DNA from: Streptomyces sp. ATexAB-D23
Lineage (GTDB): Bacteria; Actinomycetota; Actinomycetes; Streptomycetales; Streptomycetaceae
Reading direction: 5' to 3'
DNA length: 64,000 bases
Assembly: GCF_000373645.1 (NCBI RefSeq)
Contig: NZ_KB892025.1
Coordinates: 1 to 64,000 of the forward strand
The notes under the pieces were generated by a model. The model searched no databases. It was not told the origin of the DNA and worked only from the letters and a program-made list of their open reading frames with translations. Positions within the stretch are counted from its first letter, which is position 1. Each line of letters starts with the position of its first letter. Position numbers and translations under genes: made by a program. Shown piece by piece: positions 48,476 through 57,365 of this stretch.

Positions 48476-48937
48476 TTACGGGACCACGGTGACCGGCCAG
48501 CGGCCCGCCTTCACCAGACGGACGGCGACCGAGCCGATGAAGCGGTGGCCCGCCGACTCCGAGGCGCCCACCACGACGGCGTCCGCCTTGAGTTCGTCGG
48601 CGGCCGTCACCAGACCGTTGTACGGGTCACCGCGGAAGGTGTGGAACTCCCAGCGCACGTCCCATATGTCCTTCAGCCGCTCCGTCGCCGCGCGGATCTC
48701 GCTCACCAGCCCCTCGGCGACCTCCCCCGTCGCGTCACCGACCGGAGCCCCGAGCGCGGCGCCCGCGGGCAGCACCGGCTGGACGTACACCAGGGCGAGC
48801 TTGGCCCCCTGGCGGCGGGCGAGCCCGGCGGCGTAGGCCGCGGCACGCATCGAGGACTCCGAACCGTCGAGGCCCGCGACGATCACCTTGGGACCGTCTG
48901 TGCCACGTTCGAACTGGTGGGGCTGCTGAGCTGTCAC
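48476..48937 (-). CDS. universal stress protein (UspA-like)
   Basis: 153 residues from GTG 48937. KVIVAGLDGSESSMRAAAYAAGLARRQGAKLALVYV is the Usp N-terminus and DAVVVGASESAGHRFIGSVAVRLVKAGRWPVTVVP the C-terminal ATP-binding loop (G-x2-G-x9-G-S/T variant). Binds ATP or AMP under starvation; exact role unknown. No ribosome site; TAGCCT ends 7 bases before the start, so the message is probably leaderless. Confidence 0.87.
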   Translation of the reverse strand: MTAQQPHQFERGTDGPKVIVAGLDGSESSMRAAAYAAGLARRQGAKLALVYVQPVLPAGAALGAPVGDATGEVAEGLVSEIRAATERLKDIWDVRWEFHTFRGDPYNGLVTAADELKADAVVVGASESAGHRFIGSVAVRLVKAGRWPVTVVP

Positions 48938-48944
48938 GGCAGTG

Positions 48945-48950
48945 AGGCTA
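48945..48950 (-). promoter_or_regulatory. -10 element of a probable leaderless transcript (usp gene)
   Basis: TAGCCT on the minus strand, 7 bases before GTG 48937. Confidence 0.45.
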
Positions 48951-49100
48951 TCGGCTCGCCCCCGCGCCCCCGCCCCGGCCTCCCGGAGGCCACGCCCCCG
49001 CAGCCACGTGCGCGGACGTACTCCCTCCATCCGGGTGCAAAACCCCCGGCAGGCGGTGTCGCTGAAGCCCGCGGCCGAGCAGACGTGCGAGCAGTGGGGC

Positions 49101-49943
49101 ATGAAGAGTGATCACAGGCTGCCCCTGCGCAGAACGCTCCTGCGGCTGGCCGCCGGCCTGGGCGCCGCCACCGCCGTGCGCCTCGTCGCCGCGGACCCCG
49201 TCGGCTCACCGCCACGGCCCGCGCCGAAGGCCGCGGGGGCGGCGGGACCGCAGCCCGCCGCCCTCAGGACCGGACCGCTCGCCTATAAACTGCGCCCCAT
49301 GACGGGACACACGCCGCCCCGCTACCGCCCGGCGGCGCCGCCGGTGCGCACCCGGCCGTTCGAGAAGCTGACCGACATCGGCCACGCGATGGTGCTGACC
49401 TTCGACGACGGTCCCGATCCGCTCTACACCCCGCACATCCTGGACACGCTGCGCGAGCACGACGTCCGGGCGATGTTCTTCCTGTGCGGCGAGATGGCGA
49501 ACGACAACCGGGACCTCGTCCGCCGGATCGCCGACGAGGGGCACACCGTGGGCAACCACTCGTGGACGCACCCCCTGGTCACCAAGCTCTCCCGGGCGGG
49601 CATCACCGACGAGCTGGGCCGCACCAGCGACGTGATCGAGAAGGTCACCGGCGCCGCGCCGCTCTGGTACCGGGCGCCCTACGGTGCCTGGAACCGCAAC
49701 TCCTTCGAGATCGGCGCCGCGATGGGCATGGAGCCGATGGCCTGGACCGTGGACACCCTCGACTGGACCGTACCCGGCACCGACAGCATCGTGCGCCGGG
49801 TGACGCAGGGGGCGGGCCCCGGCGTTGTGGTGCTCTCCCACGACGCGGGCGGCAACCGCTCGCAGAGCGTGGCGGCGCTGGGCCGGTATCTGCCCGAGCT
49901 GCTGGCCGACGGATACCGGCTCACTGTGCCGCACCGCCGCTGA
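49101..49943 (+). CDS. secreted polysaccharide deacetylase (NodB family)
   Basis: 280 residues. A Tat-like twin-Arg N-terminus (LPLRRTLLRLAAGLGAATAV) directs export. The carbohydrate esterase 4 motifs are all present: TFDDGPD (100-106), HSWTHP with His 153 and His 157, RAPYGAWN, DTLDW and LSHDAGG. It removes acetyl groups from peptidoglycan or chitin-type polymers. ATG 49101 has only a weak GTGGGG upstream. Ends 33 bp before the convergent sortase gene. Confidence 0.92.
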   Translation: MKSDHRLPLRRTLLRLAAGLGAATAVRLVAADPVGSPPRPAPKAAGAAGPQPAALRTGPLAYKLRPMTGHTPPRYRPAAPPVRTRPFEKLTDIGHAMVLTFDDGPDPLYTPHILDTLREHDVRAMFFLCGEMANDNRDLVRRIADEGHTVGNHSWTHPLVTKLSRAGITDELGRTSDVIEKVTGAAPLWYRAPYGAWNRNSFEIGAAMGMEPMAWTVDTLDWTVPGTDSIVRRVTQGAGPGVVVLSHDAGGNRSQSVAALGRYLPELLADGYRLTVPHRR

Positions 49944-49976
49944 CAGCTCGTTCGGCGCAGTCGGCGGATCGGGGGT

Positions 49977-50636
49977 TCAGCGGGTCTCCACCAGACGGGC
50001 GAAGACCACGACGTTGCCGTCGTAGCCGTTGGCCTTGGTGTATCCGCCGCCGCAGGTGATGACCCGCAGCTCCGCCTGTCCGGTGTCGCCGTAGACGCGG
50101 GCGCCGGGGAAGTCGTTCTTGTCGTAGACCTCGACGCCGTAGACCTCGAAGACCGCCACGCGGTCGTCGCTGCGCTCGATCTCGACGCGGTCGCCCTTCT
50201 TCAGCGAGCCGAGGCCGTAGAAGACGGCGGGCCCCGCCTTGTTGTCGACGTGGCCGACGACGACGGAGGTGCCGAGCTGCCCGGGGGCGATGCCGTTCTG
50301 GTACCAGCCCGCCAGGTTGGGGTCCTCCGGCGGCGGCGTCTCGATCCAGCCGTCCGGATCGAGGTTCACATCGATGACCGGCGCGTCGACCTGGATGGCC
50401 GGGATGGCCACGCGGGCGACGGGCGCGTACGCCAGGGGCTTGACCGACGGGCCCGCCACCGGGGCCGCGGGGGCGCTCTTCTGCTGGCCGACGGAGGCGG
50501 CGGCGACCGGCTGCGGGGGGCCGGGGGAGAGGTCGGCACCGTTGCGCATCAGTGCCAGACCGGTGAGCATCGCCAGGGCGAGCGCGCCCCAGGGCGAGTA
50601 TCTGATCCGTTCGGGTCGCCAGTTGTCCCGGCCCAT
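49977..50636 (-). CDS. class F sortase
   Basis: 219 residues with one N-terminal membrane anchor (WGALALAMLTGLALM, 16-30), a Pro/Ala-rich spacer and a sortase barrel. Catalytic His 129 (VVVGHVDN), Cys 195 (RVITCGGGY) and Arg 214 (VVVFARL) are present. AGWYQNGIAPGQLGTSV is typical of class F. These actinobacterial transpeptidases attach or modify surface proteins, with few known substrates. ATG 50636 has AAGGG 6 bases upstream; the ATG two codons earlier abuts it. Two candidate substrates follow (50951 and 51690). Confidence 0.93.
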   Translation of the reverse strand: MGRDNWRPERIRYSPWGALALAMLTGLALMRNGADLSPGPPQPVAAASVGQQKSAPAAPVAGPSVKPLAYAPVARVAIPAIQVDAPVIDVNLDPDGWIETPPPEDPNLAGWYQNGIAPGQLGTSVVVGHVDNKAGPAVFYGLGSLKKGDRVEIERSDDRVAVFEVYGVEVYDKNDFPGARVYGDTGQAELRVITCGGGYTKANGYDGNVVVFARLVETR

Positions 50637-50950
50637 GGTCATCCCTTCGTCGCGACGAGCAGAACGCTAGGCGCGGTGCGGCCGGGCGGCGATCAGAGAA
50701 GGGCGAACGGGTGGCGGCGACGCACCCGGATGCTTATCGGAGTAGCGCGCGGATAAAAGTTCTGACGGTCTGTGACCTGCGCATCCATCAGTTTCCGGCG
50801 TGCGTGCCCGGCGTGTCGGATCGCTGGTGTGGAGTAGTGCCGACATGCGGTGGATCAAGGATCTGGTGAGGGTTCGTCATGGGAGGCGTTCTCGTCGATC
50901 CATCCCGGGCGCACAGAGCCCCGGGGCGCTTCCCGGTGGAGGTTCGAACG

Positions 50951-51595
50951 ATGCGTGCTACACGCGCTCTCGTTGTCGCCGCGACCGCCGTCGCCGCTCT
51001 CGGGCTCGGTGCCCCGATGGCGGCCGCCGGTGGAGATGTCGGGAACAACCAGAACAACGGCAACAACCAGAACGACTGGAACGACCAGGGCGGCTGGAAC
51101 AACGGCAACAACAACGGCAATGGGAACGGGAACAACAACGGCAACAACAACGGGAACGGAAACGGGAACAACAACGGCAACAACAACGGGCGCAACAACG
51201 GCCCGAACAACGTGACCGTCGACCCCGAGCGCGTGCACCAGGGCGCGGCCATGCAGGTCAGCGCCGAGGGCTGCGGCCGGGGCGGCAGCGTCTCGTCCAA
51301 CGCGTTCCGGACCACGCGGCTCTCCGCCGGCCGGGTCGGCCACGCCCGGGTCCGCATCCTCAACGACGCGACGCCCGGCTCGTACAACCTGACCGTGCGG
51401 TGCGACGGCACCGACCGGACGGCCGGCCACCGCTTCACCGTGCTCGACAGCCGTGGCGCGCAGGGCGGCCTCGGCGGCTCGATGGCCGCGACCCCGGCCG
51501 AGATGGGTGTCGGAGCGGGCCTGGTCGCCTCGGCCGCGCTCGGCGGCGGCATGTACCTCATGCGCCGTCGCAGGACGGGCCATGGGGCGGTCTGA
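50951..51595 (+). CDS. Asn/Gly-rich surface protein A, candidate sortase F substrate
   Basis: 214 residues: signal peptide 1-26, an Asn/Gly repeat at 31-87, then a small beta-sandwich-like domain with Cys 108 and Cys 151 (AMQVSAEGCGRGG, PGSYNLTVRCDG). The C-terminus is a sorting-signal layout: QGGLGGS (171-177), a hydrophobic segment to about 203 and RRRR (205-208). The same order and motif occur in the protein encoded at 51690. Divergent from the sortase gene. GGAGG lies about 8 bases before the ATG. It lacks LPxTG, so the cleavage site is unknown. Confidence 0.82.
   Translation: MRATRALVVAATAVAALGLGAPMAAAGGDVGNNQNNGNNQNDWNDQGGWNNGNNNGNGNGNNNGNNNGNGNGNNNGNNNGRNNGPNNVTVDPERVHQGAAMQVSAEGCGRGGSVSSNAFRTTRLSAGRVGHARVRILNDATPGSYNLTVRCDGTDRTAGHRFTVLDSRGAQGGLGGSMAATPAEMGVGAGLVASAALGGGMYLMRRRRTGHGAV
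51041..51211 (+). repeat. low-complexity Asn/Gly codon repeat
   Basis: Repeats of AAC-AAC-GGC/GGG/GGN units encode residues 31-87 of the surface protein. The AAC/GGC pattern makes this the lowest-complexity coding stretch of the window, prone to slippage. Confidence 0.85.
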
Positions 51596-51628
51596 CCGCG
51601 AGGACGTCCCCGCCGGACCGATAACCGA

Positions 51629-51665
51629 AGTCGCCCCGAGTCCTGTGACAGGACCCGGGGCGACT
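51629..51665. terminator. terminator between the two surface-protein genes
   Basis: AGTCGCCCCGAGTCCT, loop GTGAC, AGGACCCGGGGCGACT with one internal mismatch, between convergent genes at 51595 and 51690. Confidence 0.8.
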
Positions 51666-51689
51666 CTCGTTCCCCATCGCTCGCACCCG

Positions 51690-52244
51690 TCAGTGCGAGC
51701 GGCTCTCCCTGCGCCGTCGCACGAAGAACACGACACCGGCCCCGGCGGCCACGGCCAGCGCGGTGCCGGCGACGATCTCACCGGAGTTCACGCTGTCGAT
51801 GCTGCCGCCGAGCCCGCCCTGCACTCCGGCCGGTGAGGCCGAGGCAGCCGCGGTGCTGGTCGAGCTCGTGGTGGGCGTGCTCGTGGCCGCGCTGACCGTG
51901 AGGTTCACCTTGGCCGTGGAACTGGGCGAGGTGTTGCAGATGAACGTCACCTCGTAGGCGGCGCCCGGCTTGGCGTCCCAGTCGACGGTGGCCGACGCGC
52001 TGCCGTTCACCGGGATGGTGACGGTGTCGAACACCCCCGAGGAGGCCGTGGCCGTGGTCGAGCAGCCCCTGGCCGCCAGGGTGACCTTGCCGCCCGGCGC
52101 GACCACCGACGGTGTGACGGTGTATCCGTTCCCGCCGCCCGACGGCCCGCCCGCCGTCGCGGCGTACGCGCCGACGGCCGGGGCGGTCAGGGCGAGCGCC
52201 GCGGCACCGAGCAGAGCGAGCGGGGCGACACGTATTGCGCGCAT
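51690..52244 (-). CDS. surface protein B, paralogue of A and candidate sortase F substrate
   Basis: 184 residues: signal peptide 1-29, a beta-sandwich-like domain with Cys 61 and Cys 103 (GGKVTLAARGCSTTA, AAYEVTFICN), a Ser/Thr/Ala-rich stalk, then QGGLGGS (142-148), a hydrophobic helix and RRRR (176-179). Domain, Cys positions and the C-terminal signal parallel protein A, so the two are paralogues that differ mainly in the stalk. GGAGG lies 7 bases before the ATG. Convergent with protein A across a terminator. Confidence 0.83.
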   Translation of the reverse strand: MRAIRVAPLALLGAAALALTAPAVGAYAATAGGPSGGGNGYTVTPSVVAPGGKVTLAARGCSTTATASSGVFDTVTIPVNGSASATVDWDAKPGAAYEVTFICNTSPSSTAKVNLTVSAATSTPTTSSTSTAAASASPAGVQGGLGGSIDSVNSGEIVAGTALAVAAGAGVVFFVRRRRESRSH

Positions 52245-52417
52245 GGTGAATCCTCCGGGTCCCCGAGGAGCAGCTGCGGAACGGATTTCCACAAAGTGTC
52301 AGAAATGCACCTCGAACGCGGCCCACGCTAGAAGTGGTGCATTTCGCCCGCGATCGGGGTCCGGCGAATGGGGCACCGCTGTCCCCCGGGCGGCGGACCC
52401 GCCCGGAGGGAACTCCG

Positions 52418-53185
52418 CTACCCGCCGGCGGCCCCGGGGAACAGATCGACGAAGGGTGCGGTGGTGGCCGAGAAGCCCCGCCCGAAGGGCGAGTCGAAGT
52501 CCCAGATCAGGAAGAGGAGGAACGCGATCAGCACGCTGAAGAGGCCCGCCAGCAGGAGCTCACGGAACGTCCGGCGGATCTGGAGCGTGAAGATCAGTCC
52601 CACGGTCACCAGGGCCCCGATGATCAGACCGAACCACACGACACCCGGCATCGTGGCGCCGGCGCTCTGGCCCCGGGAGCTGCGGGCGTCGTCGGCGGCG
52701 GCCACCTGGTCGACCAGCGGCTGGTAGGCCTCTCCCTCGTGGTCGGTCTTCGGCCGGTAGTCCGTCACGTCGGCGCGGACCCGGTCCAGCAGTTCGGTGC
52801 CGCGGTCGCTGAGCTTCCCCTGCTCGGTCATGGTGCGCCACTCGTCGTGCAGCACATAGCTGACGTAGGCGTCCACGTCGGCCCGGATGCGGGTGCGCAC
52901 CTCCTGCGGATAGACGGACGAGCGCGCGCTGACCTCGTGCAGGGCCTGTGCCTCCTGGCGTACGTATTCCTGTGCCGCGCTGCGGCCTTCCCAGACACCG
53001 GCGATGGCGAGACCCAGCACGATCGCGTAGACCACGCCGATCATCATCGTCATGTACTCGATGACATCGGGGGTCTGGGACGGGTCGTCGTCCTCGGGAA
53101 GCCGGCGGTTGTTGAGGAGGGCGATGGTCAGGACGACGGCGGTGGCCGCGACCAGGGCGATGGTGAGGACGAGCCATTCCGACAT
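52418..53185 (-). CDS. DUF4239 membrane protein (bestrophin-like)
   Basis: 255 residues with membrane segments at about 5-25, 45-65, 180-200 and 215-230. The pattern DVIEYMTMMIGVVYAIVLGLAIAGVWEGRSAAQEYVRQEAQAL is that of DUF4239, a family distantly related to bestrophin channels. Function unknown. GGAGA precedes the ATG by 6 bases; it follows the Pro-rich protein gene by 15 bp, same strand, one transcript. Confidence 0.82.
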   Translation of the reverse strand: MSEWLVLTIALVAATAVVLTIALLNNRRLPEDDDPSQTPDVIEYMTMMIGVVYAIVLGLAIAGVWEGRSAAQEYVRQEAQALHEVSARSSVYPQEVRTRIRADVDAYVSYVLHDEWRTMTEQGKLSDRGTELLDRVRADVTDYRPKTDHEGEAYQPLVDQVAAADDARSSRGQSAGATMPGVVWFGLIIGALVTVGLIFTLQIRRTFRELLLAGLFSVLIAFLLFLIWDFDSPFGRGFSATTAPFVDLFPGAAGG

Positions 53186-53200
53186 GAGCGTCTCCGGGGG

Positions 53201-53743
53201 TCATCGGGAGCGAGGCCGCAGCACGGCGACGGCGAACACCGCGGGGGCTGTGATCATCAAGGTGAGCGTGACCAGGGAGGTGTGGCGCTCCGGTGCCTTG
53301 CGTACCGGGCGGCGGTAGGAGGGGAGTGCCACGGGGGCGGGGGACGGCGGTCGCACGGACGGTGAGGGGGACGGCGAGCGCGAAGGGGAGGGCCGGGGCG
53401 CGGGTGGGGGCGGGGGCGGCGGCGGAGGGGGTGCCGGTTCGGGTTCCGGCTCGGGCGGCGGAGGCGGAGGTGGAGGTGGAGGTGGCGGCGGAGACGGCAC
53501 CGGGGGCGGTGGCGGGGGAGGTGGGGCCGGTTTCGGTGTGGGCGTCGGAGTGGGCTCGGGCTCCGGCCCGGCGAAGCAGTTGCCGTCACCGCTGATGGCC
53601 ACGGCCGTGCCGCCGCCGTCGTCCCCGATGGACGCGTACGCGCAGCTGTCGGCGATCGCCGGGGCGGGGGCGGTCAGCAGCCAGATGAGTGCGACCGCCG
53701 CTGTCAGCCGCCAGAAGAGTGATCCGTACACGACGGGGAGCAT
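53201..53743 (-). CDS. Pro-rich secreted or membrane-anchored protein
   Basis: 180 residues. N-terminal hydrophobic signal (WRLTAAVALIWLLTAPAPAIA), a short Cys-containing segment (ADSCAYASIGDDGGGTAVAISGDGNCF), then about 80 residues of Pro/Glu/Lys/Ser runs, and a C-terminal membrane helix before PRSR. The layout suggests a small outside domain on a rigid stalk. No known family recognised. Start uncertain (ATG 53743 has no good ribosome site). First gene of a pair with the DUF4239 gene. Confidence 0.72.
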   Translation of the reverse strand: MLPVVYGSLFWRLTAAVALIWLLTAPAPAIADSCAYASIGDDGGGTAVAISGDGNCFAGPEPEPTPTPTPKPAPPPPPPPPVPSPPPPPPPPPPPPPEPEPEPAPPPPPPPPPPAPRPSPSRSPSPSPSVRPPSPAPVALPSYRRPVRKAPERHTSLVTLTLMITAPAVFAVAVLRPRSR

Positions 53744-54359
53744 GTTCCGGGCCGTGCGACGGCACGCCGGACGGCTTCCGGATTCGCCTGATGGAGGGGA
53801 CCTGGGGCGTTGGGGGTTTGCGGCCCGGGAAGTGCTCTCGGAGGCGTCGGCCGAAGGATCGGGCGGTGCCGGGCCCTTGGCCGCAGCGAATTGGGAGGGG
53901 GCGCGGTGCCATCTCTCTCTGGAAATGGCCGATTGTCGACCCTGCCTCCGGCAATGGCCGCAAAGGAGACGTCACCGGTCGCGAGCATTCGCCGCCGCCG
54001 AACGGCCGGGAGGGGCGGGGGCGGAAGGTGACCGGTCGCCGCAACCCCCGTGCCCGCTTTCCGGACATCGGGCCTGGAGACACCAACGGCCAAGCGGGTG
54101 GCGGCACATGGGGCCGGGGCTCGACCGAGTCCGATTTCGCCGTAGCGTCGAAGTAGTCCGGGAGTGAACTATTTGGCCCTTCCCGTTCGTCGAATGTAAC
54201 TGGCAGCGACGGACCGGTTGCACATGCCACGGGAGTGTGACCAATAACGGACGGCTAATTTCCGTTTCGGCTCGCTCTCTTGGCGGTCGATCAGTAACCT
54301 CTGGTCAACACTGACCATGGACATGGCCGGATCGCCGTGGCGACTTGTTGGAGACATCG
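53744..54359. other. 616-bp interval without a supported gene
   Basis: Frames here lack the third-position G/C bias of real genes. The right part is less GC-rich and probably holds the promoter of the methyltransferase-rmdA operon; an inverted repeat lies at 54302-54317. Nothing else recognised. Confidence 0.6.
54302..54317. promoter_or_regulatory. inverted repeat upstream of the methyltransferase-rmdA operon
   Basis: TGGTCA, ACAC, TGACCA: perfect 6-bp arms 42 bp before the start codon. An operator is possible; the protein that would bind is unknown. Confidence 0.35.
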
Positions 54360-55178
54360 ATGGAGCGTCCCGCCTGGGCACCGCAAGGCATTGACATTTC
54401 GGTGCCGAGCGTGTCCCGAATGTATGACTTCTATCTGGGCGGCTCGCACAATTTCGAGGTGGACCGGGAAGCGGCCCGCAAGGCCATGGAGTTCATGCCG
54501 GGACTTCCCAAGGCCATGCAGGCGAACCGGGCCTTTATGCGCCGCGCGGTGCGCTACGCGCTGGGCGAGGGCATCGACCAGTTCCTCGACATCGGTTCCG
54601 GGATACCCACCTTCGGCAATGTCCACGAGGTCGCCCAGGGGATCGACCCCGCGGCCAAGGTCGCCTATGTCGACCACGACCCGGTCGCCGTCGCGCACAG
54701 CCAGGCCGTCCTGGAGGGCAATGACGGCGCGGTGATCGCCGCCGCCGACCTGCGCAGGCCGGCCGAGATCCTTGAACACCCCGAAGTCGGCAAACTGCTC
54801 GACTTCGACCGCCCGGTGGCGCTGTTGCTCGTGGCCGTCCTCCACTTCATAGAGGACGCCGACGACCCGCGGTCCGCCGTCGCCGCGCTCCGCGACATGC
54901 TCGCCCCCGGCAGCCTCCTGGTCGTCACCCACGCCGCCTACGAAGGCATTCCGCTGACACGTGAGGAAGCCGGCGGCACGGTCGGGGTCTACCGGAACAT
55001 CCGCAATCCGCTCGTCATGCGTACGCGCGAGGAGATCGGCCGCTTCTTCGACGGCTACGAACTGGTCGAGCCCGGCCTCGTCGCGATGCCGGAATGGCGC
55101 CCCGACAACTCCACGGCGCCCGAGAACGAGGACCCGTACGCCTTCTCGGGCATCGCGGGAGTGGGACGCAAGGCGTGA
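54360..55178 (+). CDS. DUF574-type SAM-dependent methyltransferase
   Basis: 272 residues. RMYDFYLGGSHNFEVDREAARKAMEFMPGLP at the N-terminus and FLDIGSGIPTFGNVHEVAQ (SAM-binding loop) followed by VAYVDHDPVAVAH are hallmarks of the actinobacterial PF04672 family. Substrates are not known; many copies exist per Streptomyces genome. TTGGAG lies a few bases before the ATG. The stop overlaps the rmdA start by 4 bases (GTGA), which ties the methyltransferase to c-di-GMP metabolism. Confidence 0.92.
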   Translation: MERPAWAPQGIDISVPSVSRMYDFYLGGSHNFEVDREAARKAMEFMPGLPKAMQANRAFMRRAVRYALGEGIDQFLDIGSGIPTFGNVHEVAQGIDPAAKVAYVDHDPVAVAHSQAVLEGNDGAVIAAADLRRPAEILEHPEVGKLLDFDRPVALLLVAVLHFIEDADDPRSAVAALRDMLAPGSLLVVTHAAYEGIPLTREEAGGTVGVYRNIRNPLVMRTREEIGRFFDGYELVEPGLVAMPEWRPDNSTAPENEDPYAFSGIAGVGRKA

Positions 55179-57349
55179 GTACTCCCGCCCAGCCGTCCGG
55201 AGGACCGGACGCGGAACCCGACGGCCCCGAGGACCGGCTCCGCAGGTTCGCCACCATCTGGAGCCGGGCCATCTTCCCGTCGACGGCCACCTCGCTGACC
55301 CGGCCGGAATTCGAGCGGCACCTGCTGCCGCTCGCCCGCACGCTCAGCGACACCCTGCACGCCCGCCCGTTCGACGCGGCCGCGGCGAACCAGGTGGGCG
55401 GCGCGCTCGTCGCGGCACACTGCACGGATCCGGACGCCCTCAGCTCCACGCTCGGCGTCGTCGACTCCTACCTGGTGCTGTACTGCGGCAGCAACGGGCC
55501 GTCGCCCCTGACCACCGAGGACAGCCGCTCACGCTGCGCGCGCATCCAGCACGCGGTCGCGGCCGGCTTCACCCAGGCCCTGCGCGAGCGGACCCTGGCC
55601 GAGCAGGAGGCCATCGCCCGCTCGGCACTCACCGCCCGCACCGACGCCGAACAGGCCCTGCACGCCACCGAGGCACGCTTCCGGGCCGTCTTCAAGGACG
55701 CGGCCATCGGTATCGGGATCGCCGACCTCGACGGCAACGTCCTGGAGGTCAACGACACCCTCACCCGGATGTTCGGCGGCCTGGAGAACCACGTCCTCAG
55801 CCACCGCGTCAACGAGTGGGTCCACCCCGAGGACTCCCCGCACGTGTGGAGGTTCTACAACGAGCTGGTACGCGGGGAGCGCGAGCACTACCGGGTTGAG
55901 AAGCCGTACTACCGCAACGACGGCACCGTCCTGTGGACCAACCTGACGGTGTCTCTGCTGCGCGACTCCGAGGGCCGGCCCGAATACCAGCTGGCCCTGC
56001 TGGAGGACACCACCGAGCGCAGGCTGCTCAACCTGCGGCTGCGCTACGAGGCCACCCACGACGCGCTCACCGGGCTGCCCAACAGGACCCTCTTCTTCGA
56101 GCGCTTGGAGAAAGCGCTCTCAGCGGGTGACGGCAGCCGCTTCGGCCTCTGCTACCTCGACCTGGACGGCTTCAAGGCGATCAACGACAGCCTCGGCCAC
56201 GCCGCCGGCGACCGGCTGCTGGTCGAGGTCGCGGACCGGCTCCAGAGCTGCGCCACGGCCCCGGGCGAGATGGTGGCCAGGCTCGGCGGCGACGAGTTCG
56301 TGGCGCTGACGACGAACTTCGACTCACCGGCCGAGGTCGACGAACTCGCCTGCCGGATCCTCGGCGTGCTCGCCACCCCGATCCGGCTCGACGGGCGCGA
56401 ACTGACCGTCCGCGGGTCGATCGGCGTCGTCGAGGGACCCGCGGGCGAACGCAGCGCCGCGGAAGTGCTGCGCAGCGCCGACATCACCATGTACCGGGCC
56501 AAGTCGGCCGGCGGCAACCGCTTCGAGCTGGCCGACTCCGAGGCCGATGCCCGCGCCATCACCCGGCACGGCCTGACGACGGCCCTGCCGGCCGCCCTGG
56601 AACGCGGCGAGTTCTTCATCGAGTACCAGCCGCTGGTGCACCTCGGCGACGGTACGGTGCACGGCGCGGAGGCGCTGGTGCGGTGGTGCCACCCGCAGCA
56701 CGGGGTGCTGGGGCCCGACCGGTTCATCGCGCTCGCCGAGCACACCGGGCTGATCGTGCCGCTCGGCCGCTGGGTACTGGAGGAGTCGGTCCGGCAGGCC
56801 AACTTCTGGCAGGAGCGGCGCACCGACGGCGGTCCGCTGCGCATCAACGTCAACCTCTCACCGGCCCAGCTGCACCACCCGCAGCTGGTCGCGGAGACCA
56901 TCGACGTCCTGGAACGCTCGGGCCTGGAAGCGGGCGCGCTCTGCCTGGAGGTCACCGAGTCGGCGCTCATCGGCGCCGACGAGGACCTGCTGAAGCCGCT
57001 GCGCCAGCTGGCCGAGATGGGCGTCGACATCGCGCTCGACGACTTCGGCACCGGATACTCCAACCTCGCGAACCTGCGGCGGCTTCCGGTGAGTGTGCTG
57101 AAGCTGGACCGCTCCTTCACCCAGGGCATGCAGCACCACCCGGCGGACCCGGTGGACCTGAAGATCGTCGAGGGGATCGTGTCGCTCGCGCACAGCCTCG
57201 ACCTGGCCGTCACGGTGGAGGGCGTCGAGACCGGCGCACAGGCCGAGCAGCTGCGGCAGCTGGGCTGCGACACCGCCCAGGGCTGGTACTACGCGCGCCC
57301 GGGGGCCCCGGACCGCATCCACTCGCTGCTGCTGGCCGACGCGGTGTGA
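55175..57349 (+). CDS. rmdA: PAS-GGDEF-EAL cyclic-di-GMP enzyme, RmdA-like
   Basis: 724 residues, cytoplasmic. A helical N-terminal domain (~1-165), a PAS/PAC domain (ATEARFRAVFKDAAIGIGIADLDGNVLEVND, ~165-290), a GGDEF domain with intact ARLGGDEFVAL (~300-455) and an EAL domain with GAEALVRW, NVNLSPAQL, DDFGTGYSN and KLDRSF (~475-715). Both catalytic cores look complete, so it can make and degrade c-di-GMP. Architecture, length and the position near a LysR-sdh locus match S. coelicolor RmdA, a phosphodiesterase that affects development. GTG start overlaps the methyltransferase stop. Confidence 0.9.
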   Translation: MSTPAQPSGGPDAEPDGPEDRLRRFATIWSRAIFPSTATSLTRPEFERHLLPLARTLSDTLHARPFDAAAANQVGGALVAAHCTDPDALSSTLGVVDSYLVLYCGSNGPSPLTTEDSRSRCARIQHAVAAGFTQALRERTLAEQEAIARSALTARTDAEQALHATEARFRAVFKDAAIGIGIADLDGNVLEVNDTLTRMFGGLENHVLSHRVNEWVHPEDSPHVWRFYNELVRGEREHYRVEKPYYRNDGTVLWTNLTVSLLRDSEGRPEYQLALLEDTTERRLLNLRLRYEATHDALTGLPNRTLFFERLEKALSAGDGSRFGLCYLDLDGFKAINDSLGHAAGDRLLVEVADRLQSCATAPGEMVARLGGDEFVALTTNFDSPAEVDELACRILGVLATPIRLDGRELTVRGSIGVVEGPAGERSAAEVLRSADITMYRAKSAGGNRFELADSEADARAITRHGLTTALPAALERGEFFIEYQPLVHLGDGTVHGAEALVRWCHPQHGVLGPDRFIALAEHTGLIVPLGRWVLEESVRQANFWQERRTDGGPLRINVNLSPAQLHHPQLVAETIDVLERSGLEAGALCLEVTESALIGADEDLLKPLRQLAEMGVDIALDDFGTGYSNLANLRRLPVSVLKLDRSFTQGMQHHPADPVDLKIVEGIVSLAHSLDLAVTVEGVETGAQAEQLRQLGCDTAQGWYYARPGAPDRIHSLLLADAV

Positions 57350-57365
57350 GCCCGGCGGGCACGGC

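Noticed and set aside
53400..53570. Possible minisatellite in the GGA/GGC-rich strand
   Set aside because: It is explained by Pro/Glu codons of the Pro-rich protein on the minus strand, not by a separate repeat element.
53744..54359. Several frames of 70-200 codons in the interval before the methyltransferase
   Set aside because: No third-position bias, no ribosome site and no recognisable motif.
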